DNA from: Leptospira alstonii serovar Sichuan str. 79601
GTDB taxonomy: Bacteria; Spirochaetota; Leptospiria; Leptospirales; Leptospiraceae
Length of the DNA stretch: 64,000 bases
NCBI RefSeq assembly: GCF_000347175.1
Contig: NZ_ANIK01000116.1
Location: 34,952-98,951, forward strand
Direction: 5' to 3'
Shown here: piece after piece, positions 1-9,829 of the stretch
Layout: each line of letters opens with the position of its first letter
Numbering within the stretch: the first letter of the stretch is position 1
Made by a program: the position numbers and the translations under genes
Notes under the pieces: model-generated
Databases searched by the model: none
What the model saw: the letters and a program-made list of their open reading frames with translations, nothing else
What the model was told of the DNA's origin: nothing

Positions 1-73
1 ATGATTTGCATCCGCTATAACAAATAATATAACCATAAATGAAAAATTAATCTGTTAATCAAACTATATTTCT

Positions 74-102
74 TATATTGAATAATATTTGTCTGTTATA
101 AT
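74..102 (+). promoter_or_regulatory. Candidate extended -10 promoter for the DUF3604 operon
   Basis: A perfect TATAAT lies at 97-102, preceded by TG at 94-95 (extended -10 form TGnTATAAT). The -35 region is only an AT-rich stretch about 17 bp upstream. The surrounding 200 bases are AT-rich and hold no other plausible gene. A start codon at 89 for the downstream gene would fall inside this promoter, which supports the later start at 215. This is motif reading only. Confidence 0.4.
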
Positions 103-214
103 GGAAATTGCTTGCACTCAAAAGCCGCTTTTCGAAAGATATTCTGATTTCTCGTTCGCAGATTGTTTTAAGTTCAAATTAAATTTCCCGACGAGATTAG
201 AAATGGAGAATCGA

Positions 215-2437
215 ATGAGGAAAAATTTTCTGAAGTCAGTTACTTTTATCGGGATCGCGTTTATTTTTGTGGTCAATGCCTGGAACGAAGGTTGGATCGG
301 CGCTCCTTCCGGCTCTAAATTTCAAAACCCCGATTCCACACTGCGAGTGGATTCGACGGAAAAACCGCCTCGGGAAAAACAAATCTTATTCGGCGACTTA
401 CACGTACATACTACGTATTCCATGGATGCGTATGCGATTAGTTTACCGATGCTCAACGGAGAAGGGGCCCATCCGCCTAAGGACGCCTGCGACTTTGCAA
501 GATATTGTTCTTCTTTGGATTTTTGGTCCATCAACGATCACGCGGAAGGTTTAACTCCGAAACAATGGCAGGAAGAAAAAGATCTGATCCGTCAGTGCAA
601 TGCAAGCGCGGGTGATCCTAAAAATCCGGATTTGGTTTCATTCTTAGGTTGGGAATGGACTCAAATGGGGACCACCGTACAAGATCACTACGGACATAGA
701 AACGTAATTTTGAAAGACACCGAAGAAGACAAGGTTCCCGCAAGACCGATTGCCGCGTCCGGTCCGTATACGGATCTTTTTTCGGGTCCTCCGTTTATTA
801 TGAGAAACGTTTTAAAAATCATAGCTCCCGGAGGAAATAGACAAGCTTATTACGATTTTGCGGATTTTGTCACCGATCGTCTTTCTTACAAACATTGTCC
901 GTCCGGAGTTCCCGTAAAGGAATTACCGAAAGATTGTACGGAATGGGCGGCGACTCCTTCGGAACTTTTTGAAAAATTACAACAATGGAATATACCTTCT
1001 TTGGTGATTCCACACGGAACCACTTGGGGTTTTTATACTCCTCCCGGAATCACATTCGATAAACAATTAAAAGGAAAAGATCATAACGAAGACCTGCAAA
1101 AGTTAGTCGAAATCTATTCCGGTCACGGTAACGCGGAAGAATACCGTCCTTGGCAGGAAGTAAGTTTCGATCCAAACGGAAAACCGGTTTGTAACGAACC
1201 TTCTTTCGGTTATGAACCTTCTTGTTGGAGAGCGGGAGAAATCATTCGAAAAAGATGTTTTAAGGAAGGTGAATCTCCGAGAGAATGCGAGTCAAGAGCC
1301 GCACAGGCGAGGGAGTTTCACGCGTTAGCCGGCGTTTCCGGGTTTTCAACCGTACCGGGGGCCAACTTGGACGACTGGGGAAACTCGGGACAATGCCCGG
1401 ATTGTTTTTTACCAGCTTTCAATCACCGACCGGGTAATTCCGTTCAATACGCATTAGCAATTACTAATTTTGATAATCCTCATAAACCCAGGAACTTTCG
1501 TTTCGGTTTTATCGGTTCGAGCGATTCTCACACCGCGAGGGCGGGTAACGGTTATAAGGAATACTGGAGAAAATCCCTGACCGAAACGGCGGGGCCCGAA
1601 AAACCGAACGCATTCGGAATGATGGAACCCGAAAAGAACAGGAAAAAGCCGATTGCCAACTCCAAACCTTTCAGTCCCAAGGGTTTGACTCCTTTCGAAA
1701 TCATGGATAACGAAAGACAGGCTTCTTTTTTTCTCACGGGAGGGCTCGTCGCGGTACATTCTCCGGGTAGAGATAGGGATTCCATCTGGGAGTCTTTGAA
1801 TCGAAAGGAGGTCTACGCAACATCGGGAGATAGGATTCTACTTTGGTTCGATTTAAAAAACGATTCCGGAAAAAAATCGGAAGTGATCGCCTCGATGGGT
1901 TCGGAGATTCGTTTCTCCAAAAATCCCACCTTCAAAGTGCGCGCGGTCGGAGCGTTCAAACAGAAACCGGGTTGTCCCGATAGCAGCGTCTCCGGAATCG
2001 GAACCGAACGTCTGCAAAGGCTTTGTAAGGGGGAATGTTACCATCCTTCTTCCGAAAGAAAAAAGATCACAAGAATAGAAGTGGTTCGGATTCTTCCTCA
2101 GATTTCTCCGAACGAATCCGTGGCGAAGTTGATTCAAGATCCTTGGAAGACCATACCTTGTAAATCGGATTCGTCCGGTTGTGAGGTGGAATTTCAAGAT
2201 ACGAGTTATGCCGATTTGGGAAGAGACGCCGTTTATTACGTAAGAGCCGTCGAAGAACCGTCCCCAGCGATCAACGGAGGACAACTCAGATGCGAGTACG
2301 ACGATCAAGGACGTTGTATCAAAGTGAAACCATGTTACGCCGATTATCGTACCGATCCGAAAGACGACTGTTTGGCGAATGTGGAAGAGAGGGCTTGGTC
2401 TTCTCCGATCTATTTGATCGGGTCGAAACAAAAATAA
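215..2437 (+). CDS. DUF3604 family protein (PHP-like), exported or membrane-anchored
   Basis: About 740 residues. The start at 215 is chosen because GGAG sits six bases upstream and the product then opens with a basic stretch and a hydrophobic segment (about residues 4-22), a signal peptide or anchor. The reading frame extends upstream, but that part overlaps a candidate promoter. Just after the hydrophobic segment is GDLHVHTTYS, followed later by a ND-H-AEG motif, the metal-ligand pattern of PHP-type hydrolases as found in DUF3604. Many cysteines suggest an oxidising location. It is the first gene of a tight four-gene operon, one base before the PPIase-like gene. The family has no established reaction; metal-dependent hydrolysis of a phosphoester or other substrate is inference. 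Confidence 0.8.
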   Translation: MRKNFLKSVTFIGIAFIFVVNAWNEGWIGAPSGSKFQNPDSTLRVDSTEKPPREKQILFGDLHVHTTYSMDAYAISLPMLNGEGAHPPKDACDFARYCSSLDFWSINDHAEGLTPKQWQEEKDLIRQCNASAGDPKNPDLVSFLGWEWTQMGTTVQDHYGHRNVILKDTEEDKVPARPIAASGPYTDLFSGPPFIMRNVLKIIAPGGNRQAYYDFADFVTDRLSYKHCPSGVPVKELPKDCTEWAATPSELFEKLQQWNIPSLVIPHGTTWGFYTPPGITFDKQLKGKDHNEDLQKLVEIYSGHGNAEEYRPWQEVSFDPNGKPVCNEPSFGYEPSCWRAGEIIRKRCFKEGESPRECESRAAQAREFHALAGVSGFSTVPGANLDDWGNSGQCPDCFLPAFNHRPGNSVQYALAITNFDNPHKPRNFRFGFIGSSDSHTARAGNGYKEYWRKSLTETAGPEKPNAFGMMEPEKNRKKPIANSKPFSPKGLTPFEIMDNERQASFFLTGGLVAVHSPGRDRDSIWESLNRKEVYATSGDRILLWFDLKNDSGKKSEVIASMGSEIRFSKNPTFKVRAVGAFKQKPGCPDSSVSGIGTERLQRLCKGECYHPSSERKKITRIEVVRILPQISPNESVAKLIQDPWKTIPCKSDSSGCEVEFQDTSYADLGRDAVYYVRAVEEPSPAINGGQLRCEYDDQGRCIKVKPCYADYRTDPKDDCLANVEERAWSSPIYLIGSKQK

Positions 2438-2438
2438 T

Positions 2439-3290
2439 ATGTTCTTTTGGAAAGTCGGTAATTGGGAACCCGGATATTTTCTAGGAGCGGGAGCGTTTTT
2501 CGGTTTTTTACTCGCGTTAGTCGGCTTGTTGTTCCCCGAAAGGGAAATTTTTCTCTCCGACACGATCGCGGAAGTGAACGGAACATCCATTAGTAAAGAT
2601 GAATATTTTCGCGCCTTATCCGGTTATGCTTCCGACAGTAAAAATCCGATTACGGAGGAAGTGAGAACCGGAGTATTAGAAAGATTGATCGAAGAGGAAT
2701 TATTGGTGCAAAGAGGATTGGAATTGGGTTTTGCACAAAGGGATCGATCGATCCGAGGTTCGATCGTCAGAACGGTCATTCAATCCGTGCTTGCCGAAAA
2801 CGTTTCCGAAAAACCCAACGTTGGTGCACTGAGGACTTATTTTCTATCCAATCGGGAAAAATTCCTGAAAACATCCCGCTATAAAGTGATCGTTTACGAA
2901 CAGTCCAACGAGGAATCCGCCCGTCAAATTTCAAAACAATTGAAAGAAACCGGCAGGACAATTGCGCCTAACGTTCTCGATGTGCCGAATTCTTTATTAC
3001 CTTTGCGTAAACTTCTAGACTATCTGGGTCCGGACGTAGTGGGAGCCTTGAAGGATTTAAAATCGGGAGAAGTATCGGGCCCGATCCGGTACGGAGAAAA
3101 ATTCTTAATCGTCAAAGTGCTCGTTTTGGAACCGGGTCAAATTCCGGACTTCGATTCCGTAAGAGAAGAAGTCGAAGCGTCCTTCCTACAAGAAAACGGG
3201 GATAGGGCGCTTAGGGAATATTTGGATCGATTGAAAACAAAATCCAAAATCGAAAGAAATCTGCCGATTTCCGAAGAAGGGCGAGGATGA
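2439..3290 (+). CDS. Peptidyl-prolyl isomerase-like membrane-anchored protein (SurA/PpiC-type)
   Basis: 283 residues. An N-terminal hydrophobic segment (about 14-32) is followed by a SurA-N-like helical region (VNGTSISKDEYFRAL, then a leucine/glutamate-rich helix) and a C-terminal parvulin-like part containing LKSGEVSGPIRYGEKFLIVKV, a typical PPIC strand-helix pattern. The topology predicts one membrane anchor and a periplasmic domain. It begins one base after the DUF3604 stop and overlaps the next gene by four bases, so the three are surely co-transcribed. A role in folding the co-encoded exported proteins is plausible. The parvulin domain is divergent, so catalytic activity is uncertain. 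Confidence 0.75.
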   Translation: MFFWKVGNWEPGYFLGAGAFFGFLLALVGLLFPEREIFLSDTIAEVNGTSISKDEYFRALSGYASDSKNPITEEVRTGVLERLIEEELLVQRGLELGFAQRDRSIRGSIVRTVIQSVLAENVSEKPNVGALRTYFLSNREKFLKTSRYKVIVYEQSNEESARQISKQLKETGRTIAPNVLDVPNSLLPLRKLLDYLGPDVVGALKDLKSGEVSGPIRYGEKFLIVKVLVLEPGQIPDFDSVREEVEASFLQENGDRALREYLDRLKTKSKIERNLPISEEGRG

Positions 3291-4510
3291 AACGTTTCAT
3301 TTACGTCCTTCTAATATTCATTTTTTCGAATGATCTTTTTTCCCACAATCGAAGCGAATCGTTTTCCGTTTGGAAGGTCGCGGGAAATACCCTCGGCGGG
3401 GTTATAACGATTCCCGTAAGGGAAGCGACTCGGATTCCGTTCGCGGACGGAGAAACGGGGGATTTATCCGATCATTTCGCTTCCTATATTCGATCGCACG
3501 TTGCGGTTCGTTCCGGAGATCGAGATTGTTCGCTTTCCGATTCTCCTCGTTCTCTTAGATCCAATTCCGCGTTTCTGAAATTGGAGATCGTTTTCCGGTG
3601 CGAAAATTCTTCTCCGGATTTTATGATTTATACGGGGCTCTTTGAATACGCGCCTTCTCATCTTCATTATTCCCGTTTGAGTTTGGAGGATGGAAACTTG
3701 GTCGAAAATTTATTTCAGTCCAAAAGAACCGAATGGAATTTTCAAAACAAAGCGACTTCTAAAATTTCCGGATTTTTTCCGTTCGTAACCGCGGGAATCG
3801 AACATATCGGCACCGGAATCGATCATATTTTCTTTTTGTTGGCCATCCTTTTAGCGAGCAGACATTGGAAGGAGATTTTGGTTTCCGTCACCGGTTTCAC
3901 CCTCGGTCATAGTTTCACTCTTTCGATCGCGGTGTTGGGAAGAATCAAACCGGATACTTCCGGCATCGAAGCGTTTATCGGTCTCACCATACTGATCGTA
4001 GCCGCAGAATCGGTGTTAGTCGGTGAAAAAAATCGCAAGACCATTTCAATCCTAATCGCATCCCTTCCTTTGGTCGTAGGATTTCTCGCTTGGCGGTTTC
4101 AGATCCGTGAAGGTCACGTATTGTTCGCTTATTTAGGGATGTCCCTTTTCGCGGCGTGTTATCTGTCTCTCAGTCGGTATGCGGCCGATTTGAAATCAAG
4201 AGGTTTGTATCTGGGAATCACAACTCTTGCCTTCGGTATGATTCACGGTTTCGGTTTTGCGGGATTTTTACTGGAAACCGGATTGGATCGGAATCGTTTA
4301 TTGGCTCCGCTTTTCGGCTTCAATCTAGGAGTGGAAATCGGTCAAATGATCTTGGTCGGTTTAGCGCTTTCGATCGTTTGGTGTGTAAATCGGTGGTTGT
4401 TTCCCAAGATAAAACCCGAATTTCGAGAGATCGCCTTCTCATTTCTATTATTCCTGCTCGCGTCGCTCGGAACGTATTGGTTTATACAACGCAGCTTTCA
4501 AATCGATTGA
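3287..4510 (+). CDS. HupE/UreJ-family membrane protein with N-terminal periplasmic domain
   Basis: 407 residues. It opens with a signal peptide (MKRFIYVLLIFIFSNDLFS) and an extracytoplasmic region of about 150 residues. The C-terminal half has six or so hydrophobic segments carrying the HupE/UreJ_2 signature: GIEHIGTGIDHIFFLL, then GHSFTLS and GMIHGFGFAGF. Conserved His and Asp residues lie inside the membrane segments. HupE/UreJ proteins are linked to nickel uptake or hydrogenase/urease assembly; this longer subfamily is uncharacterised and no hydrogenase or urease gene is in view. The start ATG overlaps the previous stop (ATGA). A metal permease role is inference. Confidence 0.82.
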   Translation: MKRFIYVLLIFIFSNDLFSHNRSESFSVWKVAGNTLGGVITIPVREATRIPFADGETGDLSDHFASYIRSHVAVRSGDRDCSLSDSPRSLRSNSAFLKLEIVFRCENSSPDFMIYTGLFEYAPSHLHYSRLSLEDGNLVENLFQSKRTEWNFQNKATSKISGFFPFVTAGIEHIGTGIDHIFFLLAILLASRHWKEILVSVTGFTLGHSFTLSIAVLGRIKPDTSGIEAFIGLTILIVAAESVLVGEKNRKTISILIASLPLVVGFLAWRFQIREGHVLFAYLGMSLFAACYLSLSRYAADLKSRGLYLGITTLAFGMIHGFGFAGFLLETGLDRNRLLAPLFGFNLGVEIGQMILVGLALSIVWCVNRWLFPKIKPEFREIAFSFLLFLLASLGTYWFIQRSFQID

Positions 4511-4533
4511 TCCGGAATGAATTTCAAAACTTA

Positions 4534-6597
4534 ATGTGGATTTGGATCTGGTTTTTAACATTAGGAATATTGAATTCGATTGGGGCGCAAGAACCGAACG
4601 AAGACAAAGAAGCAACAAAAAAGAAAGAAATCGTAGTAACGGGAAAGGCGGATTTTGGAAACGCAAACACAGCCAGCGAAGATACCGTTCGATCCGAACA
4701 GATTCGGTCCAGACCGATTTTAAGAACGGGAGAGATCGCCGAATTGGTTCCCGGAATGATCGCCACTCAACACAGCGGCTCCGGCAAGGCAAATCAGTAT
4801 TTTCTACGCGGTTTTAACTTGGATCACGGAACCGATTTCGCTTCCAACGTAAACGGAATTCCGGTCAACAATCCTTCTCACGGACACGGTCAGGGTTATT
4901 CCGATATCAGCTTTATCATTCCGGAACTCATAGAAGAGATCAAATTTAAAAAGGGAGTTTATTCGGCGGAGGAAGGGAACTTCTCTTCCGCGGGTTCCAT
5001 GAATGTGTCTTATTTTCGTTCTCTTTCAAAAGGAATCGCTTCCTTGGAAGGAGGAACTTTCGGTTACGGAAGGACGGTCGTCGCAAAGTCCCATTCGATC
5101 GGTAATGGAAGTTTACTCTACGCACTCGAAGGCGCGCATTCCGACGGACCTTGGACCGTTAAAGAAAATTATAAAAAAGTAAACGGCGTGTTGAGTTACA
5201 GCGGCGGAGACGAACAAAACGGATATCGTTTATTAGCAATGGCTTATAGAGGGAATTGGCACACGACTCATCAGATTCCGAAAAGAGCGATGGAAACGGG
5301 AGGATCTTGGTTGGAGCCGGAGAAGGATCGGATCGGTAGGTTCGATACGATCGATCCGACCGACGGGGGATATACGAACCGGGTTTCTTTTTCGGGGGAG
5401 GTCAATCGTACGGATAAAAATACGCATGCAAAAATTCTAATATATGGTTTGTATAACGATCTTTCCCTTTTTTCAAACACCACTTATTACCTTGAGGACC
5501 CGGAGCGAGGTGATCAGATAGAACAAACGGATAGAAGAACCGTATCCGGTCTCAAGTCGAGTTATAAAATTCGATCCGCATGGAACGAGATCAAATTTGA
5601 AAATTCGATCGGGGTTCAGATCCGAAGGGATTTTATCAACAACGCTCTCTATCATACGACCAAAAGGGCGGAACTCGAATCCGTTTCATCCAATCGGATC
5701 GTCGAAACCAATCTTTCCGCGTACTACGAAAGTAAAATCCAATGGACTTCCAAAATCAGAACCGTACTTGGAATCAGAGCGGATCAATTTCAATTTCACG
5801 TTGACGATCGGAATTCGGAACGGAGCGACCGAAAGCGCGCTTCGATCGCAAATCCCAAAACGGGAATGATTTTCGGACCTTGGTCGAATACGGAAGTTTA
5901 CTTAAGCGCAGGGAAAGGTTTTCATACGAACGACGCGAGAGGACTTACGGAAAATAAACGTTCTTTCACTCCGATCGTAATTTCCCGCGGAGGAGAATTC
6001 GGAGTCAGAAGCGTATTTTTAGAACGTTGGAAAACCACATTGAGTTTATGGCAGTTGGATTTGGATTCCGAACTCATATTCGAAGGAGACGCAGCTACGA
6101 CCGCAGCGAGTCGATCCAGTACGAGAAGGGGAGTGGAATGGTCCAATCGTTTCGAGCCGATTGAAAATCTGATCTTGGACGCGGACGTATCGATTTCAAG
6201 ATCCAGATTCAGAGGGGACGAGGAAACCGGTAATTTCATTCCGGGCTCCATCGAACACGTTTACTCGGGCGGAATCACTCTCAAGGAAACAAACGGTTTT
6301 TTCGGTTCTATCCGCGGCAGATACTTCGGGCCCAGGGCTTTGATGGAAGACAATAGCGTGAGATCCTCTCCTACCACCCTATTCAATCTGCAAGTCGGAA
6401 AAAGGTTCGACGAAGTATGGAGTATAACATTCGAAATATTTAATATTCAAAATGCGAGGATGAGCGATATAGATTATTATTACGCTTCCCGATTAAAATC
6501 CGAAGCGGAGGGTCCGAATGAAGGAGGCTACGACGATATTCACACGCGACCCGCTTCTCCGCGTTCGATTCGACTTGCCGTCCGAGCTCTGTTTTAA
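4534..6597 (+). CDS. TonB-dependent outer-membrane receptor
   Basis: About 687 residues. The ATG at 4534 is 23 bases after the HupE-like stop and gives a short signal peptide (MWIWIWFLTLGILNSIGAQ). A TonB-box-like EIVVTG lies at about 32-37, then the plug domain (LVPGMIATQHSGSG, YFLRGFNLDHGTDF) and a long barrel ending in an aromatic C-terminus (LAVRALF), as outer-membrane barrels do. The plug holds an unusual His-rich stretch, NPSHGHGQGYSD (about 114-124), which might contact metal. The frame is open far upstream, but that part overlaps the preceding gene. Together with the HupE-like permease it suggests import of a metal or metal chelate; the ligand cannot be named. Confidence 0.88.
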   Translation: MWIWIWFLTLGILNSIGAQEPNEDKEATKKKEIVVTGKADFGNANTASEDTVRSEQIRSRPILRTGEIAELVPGMIATQHSGSGKANQYFLRGFNLDHGTDFASNVNGIPVNNPSHGHGQGYSDISFIIPELIEEIKFKKGVYSAEEGNFSSAGSMNVSYFRSLSKGIASLEGGTFGYGRTVVAKSHSIGNGSLLYALEGAHSDGPWTVKENYKKVNGVLSYSGGDEQNGYRLLAMAYRGNWHTTHQIPKRAMETGGSWLEPEKDRIGRFDTIDPTDGGYTNRVSFSGEVNRTDKNTHAKILIYGLYNDLSLFSNTTYYLEDPERGDQIEQTDRRTVSGLKSSYKIRSAWNEIKFENSIGVQIRRDFINNALYHTTKRAELESVSSNRIVETNLSAYYESKIQWTSKIRTVLGIRADQFQFHVDDRNSERSDRKRASIANPKTGMIFGPWSNTEVYLSAGKGFHTNDARGLTENKRSFTPIVISRGGEFGVRSVFLERWKTTLSLWQLDLDSELIFEGDAATTAASRSSTRRGVEWSNRFEPIENLILDADVSISRSRFRGDEETGNFIPGSIEHVYSGGITLKETNGFFGSIRGRYFGPRALMEDNSVRSSPTTLFNLQVGKRFDEVWSITFEIFNIQNARMSDIDYYYASRLKSEAEGPNEGGYDDIHTRPASPRSIRLAVRALF

Positions 6598-6969
<372 letters not shown>

Positions 6970-7050
6970 AATCTTAGCTGCGCTAAGAGCCACTCGTAAC
7001 GCTTTGCTACTCGTTGGCTATTTCGCTTCCTATGGGGCGCGAAATAGATC
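6970..7050. repeat. Short-hairpin intergenic sequence
   Basis: Contains CTTAGC-TGC-GCTAAG (6973-6987) and an 8-bp inverted repeat, CTATTTCG with CGAAATAG, spanning roughly 7018-7047. The style matches the small hairpins near 55.27 kb and 36.08 kb. No gene is seen. Confidence 0.4.
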
Positions 7051-7062
7051 TTGATTGGAGCG

Positions 7063-7365
7063 ATGACTTTCGTTATGGTTCCGATATTTATCGTCGTTGA
7101 ATTTTCCTTTTTAATTTTGAGTCGATTCCTGATTTTCAAAATAGATTTTTACGAGAATAAAAAAAATGAAAACGAATATAAGAATTTTCTGTTAGAGGAA
7201 GAAGGTCAAAATTTTTTCCGTTATACTTCCAGAGAATCCAGTAAATACAAAATCAAAGAAGAGCTGATTTCATGGTTAGACGATGTCAATATCCTATACT
7301 TGAATGGAAAAGAACCGGAATCCGATTTTTTAAAAATCGGTTTGAAATCGTCCCATGAATCTTGA
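7063..7365 (+). CDS. Hypothetical protein with N-terminal membrane segment
   Basis: About 100 residues. ATG 7063 and an in-frame TTG at 7051 are both possible; GGAG stands just before 7063 but with short spacing. Residues about 3-28 are strongly hydrophobic and then turn basic (KNENEYKN). The remainder is a charged, probably cytoplasmic tail. I recognise no family. It directly precedes the DUF4349-like gene and follows repeat DNA, so it may be the 3' part of a gene whose beginning was replaced by the repeats. Confidence 0.4.
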   Translation: MTFVMVPIFIVVEFSFLILSRFLIFKIDFYENKKNENEYKNFLLEEEGQNFFRYTSRESSKYKIKEELISWLDDVNILYLNGKEPESDFLKIGLKSSHES

Positions 7366-7422
7366 AACAAAACTTTGAAACCAAGATTGACGAAACATAG
7401 AATTTCCATATCCTGTCCTGAC

Positions 7423-7995
7423 ATGTCGCTCGTATTGTATCGCGTTCTATTGTTTACGTTACTTCTTCTCATTCCGATATCGCTCTTTGCAAGTCCCGTT
7501 ACCGATGTGGATCCCGCACATTTGGAGAGAAGATACTATACTCATTCTTTGAACATAAAAATTGAATCGGAAAAGATTTCAAAGTCTCGGGACAGGATTC
7601 AGAATCTGATTTATAGCTATAAGGGTTTTATTTTAAAAAGTACGAATTCTATCTTAAAATTCAAAATTCCCTTTGCGAGTCAGGATCATTTTTTGATCGA
7701 ACTAAGAAATCTGGAACTTGTCGAGAAGTCGGATGAAACGATAGAGGATATTACGATGCCGTTTGAGGAATGTACTAAAAGATTGGAAATCGATCATGAA
7801 TTCCTTTTGAAATACAAAAAGTTATTCGAAGAGGATAAAATTCCCAAACGGGATAGAAGACATTTGCTCGTAAAAATACATAAGGTTTCCGTGGATATTC
7901 AAAAGTTAGAGCGTAGAAAGCGGGACCTGGTTCAAAAAACCAAATTCTCCGATTTTACAATTCTACTAATCTCTATAAAACACGTCGAACGCTGA
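7423..7995 (+). CDS. DUF4349-like exported protein
   Basis: About 190 residues. ATG 7423 is preferred over the upstream in-frame TTG at 7375 because it gives a clean signal peptide (MSLVLYRVLLFTLLLLIPISLFA). After cleavage the order of elements follows DUF4349: a paired strand-helix (SLNIKIESEKISKSRDRIQNL), a strand (LKFKIPF), VEKSDETIEDITMPFEECTKRL, then a long helical hairpin (about 120-175) and a final strand. The family is usually membrane-anchored at the C-terminus; this copy stops right after the last strand and may be secreted or truncated. Function unknown. Confidence 0.5.
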   Translation: MSLVLYRVLLFTLLLLIPISLFASPVTDVDPAHLERRYYTHSLNIKIESEKISKSRDRIQNLIYSYKGFILKSTNSILKFKIPFASQDHFLIELRNLELVEKSDETIEDITMPFEECTKRLEIDHEFLLKYKKLFEEDKIPKRDRRHLLVKIHKVSVDIQKLERRKRDLVQKTKFSDFTILLISIKHVER

Positions 7996-8323
7996 TCGAA
8001 AAAGGAATTCGTAATTGTGATTTTTTTGATGTGCATCAAGAAAATCGAAATTGTAGGGGATTTTCCTTTGGCTTGTAGTTCCTTGGATTTATGGATCAAT
8101 CTTTTTCATGAACGTTAATGCCTTTCCGAGTAAAATACAAAATGGGCAATCAATCGTTCGTAAAATAAAATCATTGCACTTTGCGACAAATAGAGTCTAT
8201 TATAAATTTTTAAAATAGATCGATGAGCTTTTTCACGTTATCAAAAACAACATACTTCTTCATATCGGATATTGTCACAAGCGCAACACGGATATAAAAT
8301 GGATCGAACCCGGATTCGGATAG
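7996..8323. other. Intergenic, 328 bp, no gene seen
   Basis: AT-rich sequence with short stop-riddled frames on both strands. It may include decayed upstream parts of the GNAT pseudogene that follows, but I could not align any stretch to a protein motif. Confidence 0.4.
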
Positions 8324-8954
8324 ATTTTGGATTCGGGTTTAGATTGTGATACGTTCAATCTGATCTTTGAAATTGAGATGGATGGGATTTTCGATCGAAG
8401 CCGGGTTCAATTCATTCGAGATTATATTCAAAACTCGGAAAGGAGATCCTCATGGTGGATTGCATCAGAAGATTGAAATGATACTGCTATAACTGCACTT
8501 GCGGAGTTCGGTTTTGTAGAGCGGGATACGAATCACGCGATGGGAATCGATTTGTGCTCAAATTGACGGTATTCTATTTTATAGGGATCGGTAAGATCCG
8601 ACAAGATCATCGATTGGAAATTCGAAGAGTGACTTCTTCGAAAGAGTCGTTCGAATTCGCAACATCAACACAATGAACTGGGAGCCGCCGAACGGGAACG
8701 TACTTGCGTTTTTTAAGAGTAACGAAGTGTTGTTTCTGGATTCAAATTGTCCGCTCAGATTTTATTTAGGTTTTTCGAATGGAATTTCGGTTGTTATTTG
8801 CGAGGCCGCCTATGATGCGGAGGCGGTTGGTCTTTATGATATTTCGACTCGAAAAGAATACCGAAATTACGGATTTGCCACCGCGATCATTGTCGCACAC
8901 AAATGTTTGGGACGCAAAGTCGAGAAGCTTATGTTGTTAGTTTCCATTTTTTAA
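8324..8954 (+). pseudogene. Degraded GNAT N-acetyltransferase
   Basis: Three consecutive frames together spell a GNAT protein. Frame one (from about 8324) reads SGLDCDTFNLIFE and then WWIASED, followed by an in-frame TGA at 8474-8476, and continues as TALAEFGFVERDTNHAMGIDL. A second frame (about 8605-8672) gives LEIRRVTSSKESFEFA. A third (8673-8954) carries the acetyl-CoA loop region VGLYDISTRKEYRNYGFATA, with R-x-x-G-x-A, and then stops early. One nonsense codon plus two frameshifts means no functional product. The substrate of the ancestor is unknown. It is the first of three neighbouring pseudogenes. Confidence 0.7.
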
Positions 8955-8978
8955 AAAATTAATTTAAGAGTGAATACA

Positions 8979-9556
8979 ATGAAATCGAGTAGAATTTTCT
9001 ATTTAAAAATATTAATAACAATAACGTTAGTGACATCAAATTGCAAAGTGGATATTAGGCAACTGCCTCCGCCGAGAGAATTTGAGAATACAAAACTTAG
9101 CCTTCATGATTTGCCCGTATTTATCGGTAGATTTGAAGTTTTTACGGCTGATCGAATCGATTATCTTAAAGCATGGCAATATATGTTTAAGGCTACATTA
9201 AAAAATAATCGTATATTTTCAGAAGTAAAAGATGCATCTAAGAATGAAAATGTGGGCATTGATTCTTTGATCATTATATATAAGTACAGTTATAACTACT
9301 GGTGGACTTAGCCCGCAATATATCCGCTAATCGGTTACTGGCCCGTTCAAGTGAGGACCGGAGATTATTCAGTAAGTATTTCCTATACTATTTCTAAAGG
9401 TAAAAACGTTATCTTACAATCTTCTGTCACTGAAACAAGTTCAGAAACGGTTAATATATATGGATTTTACAGAACTATCGTGAGGCTATGATAGAGGGAA
9501 CAAATTTAAAGGCACTTGATATATGTGCAAAAGACATTTCAAAAAAATATCAGTAA
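8979..9556 (+). pseudogene. Disrupted lipoprotein gene
   Basis: ATG 8979 opens a lipoprotein signal (MKSSRIFYLKILITITLVTSNC) with a lipobox-like LVTSNC. The frame runs to an in-frame TAG at 9309-9311 after YNYWW, but coding sense continues past it (PLIGYWPVQVRTGDYSVSISY). A frameshift near 9470-9482 then leads into EAMIEGTNLKALDICAKDI and a natural stop at 9554-9556. The family is not recognised. One nonsense codon plus one frameshift argues for recent decay, since the rest reads well. It overlaps the next pseudogene by about 34 bases. Confidence 0.65.
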
Positions 9557-9829
9557 TATTTCTCTTATATTTCCCTTTATATGTATTTCTATTCCAGAGC
9601 ATCCGAAGAGTGGTGCGGAAGAATGTGTTGTCCAATTTTTTCAAGCAAAAAGAAGGATGAGAGAGATTCAAATTGAAAATAGGAATTTTACCGCTGCTAT
9701 TACCGGTGTCTCATATGGTATAGGTTTCCGGGCGGGCCGATCGGTTTTACACCGCTTCTTGTTTTACCCTACACTCAATATAAAAACAAACAAATATGCG
9801 AAACTGCGATCGGAATATTTATAGAATAA
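9523..9829 (+). pseudogene. Disrupted small exported-protein gene
   Basis: Starting at ATG 9523 the frame gives MCKRHFKKISVIFLLYFPL, a hydrophobic signal-like N-terminus. Sense then moves to a second frame (SGAEECVVQFFQAKRRM, IENRNFTAAITGVSYGIG) and to a third (GPIGFTPLLVLPYTQYKNK, ending AIGIFIE at 9829). At least two frameshifts are required. No family is recognised. It was probably translationally coupled to the lipoprotein gene it overlaps. Confidence 0.5.

Noticed and set aside
89..214. N-terminal extension of the DUF3604 protein to 89
   Set aside because: It would begin with TTG within a promoter-like TATAAT and delay the signal segment; 215 has a good ribosome site.
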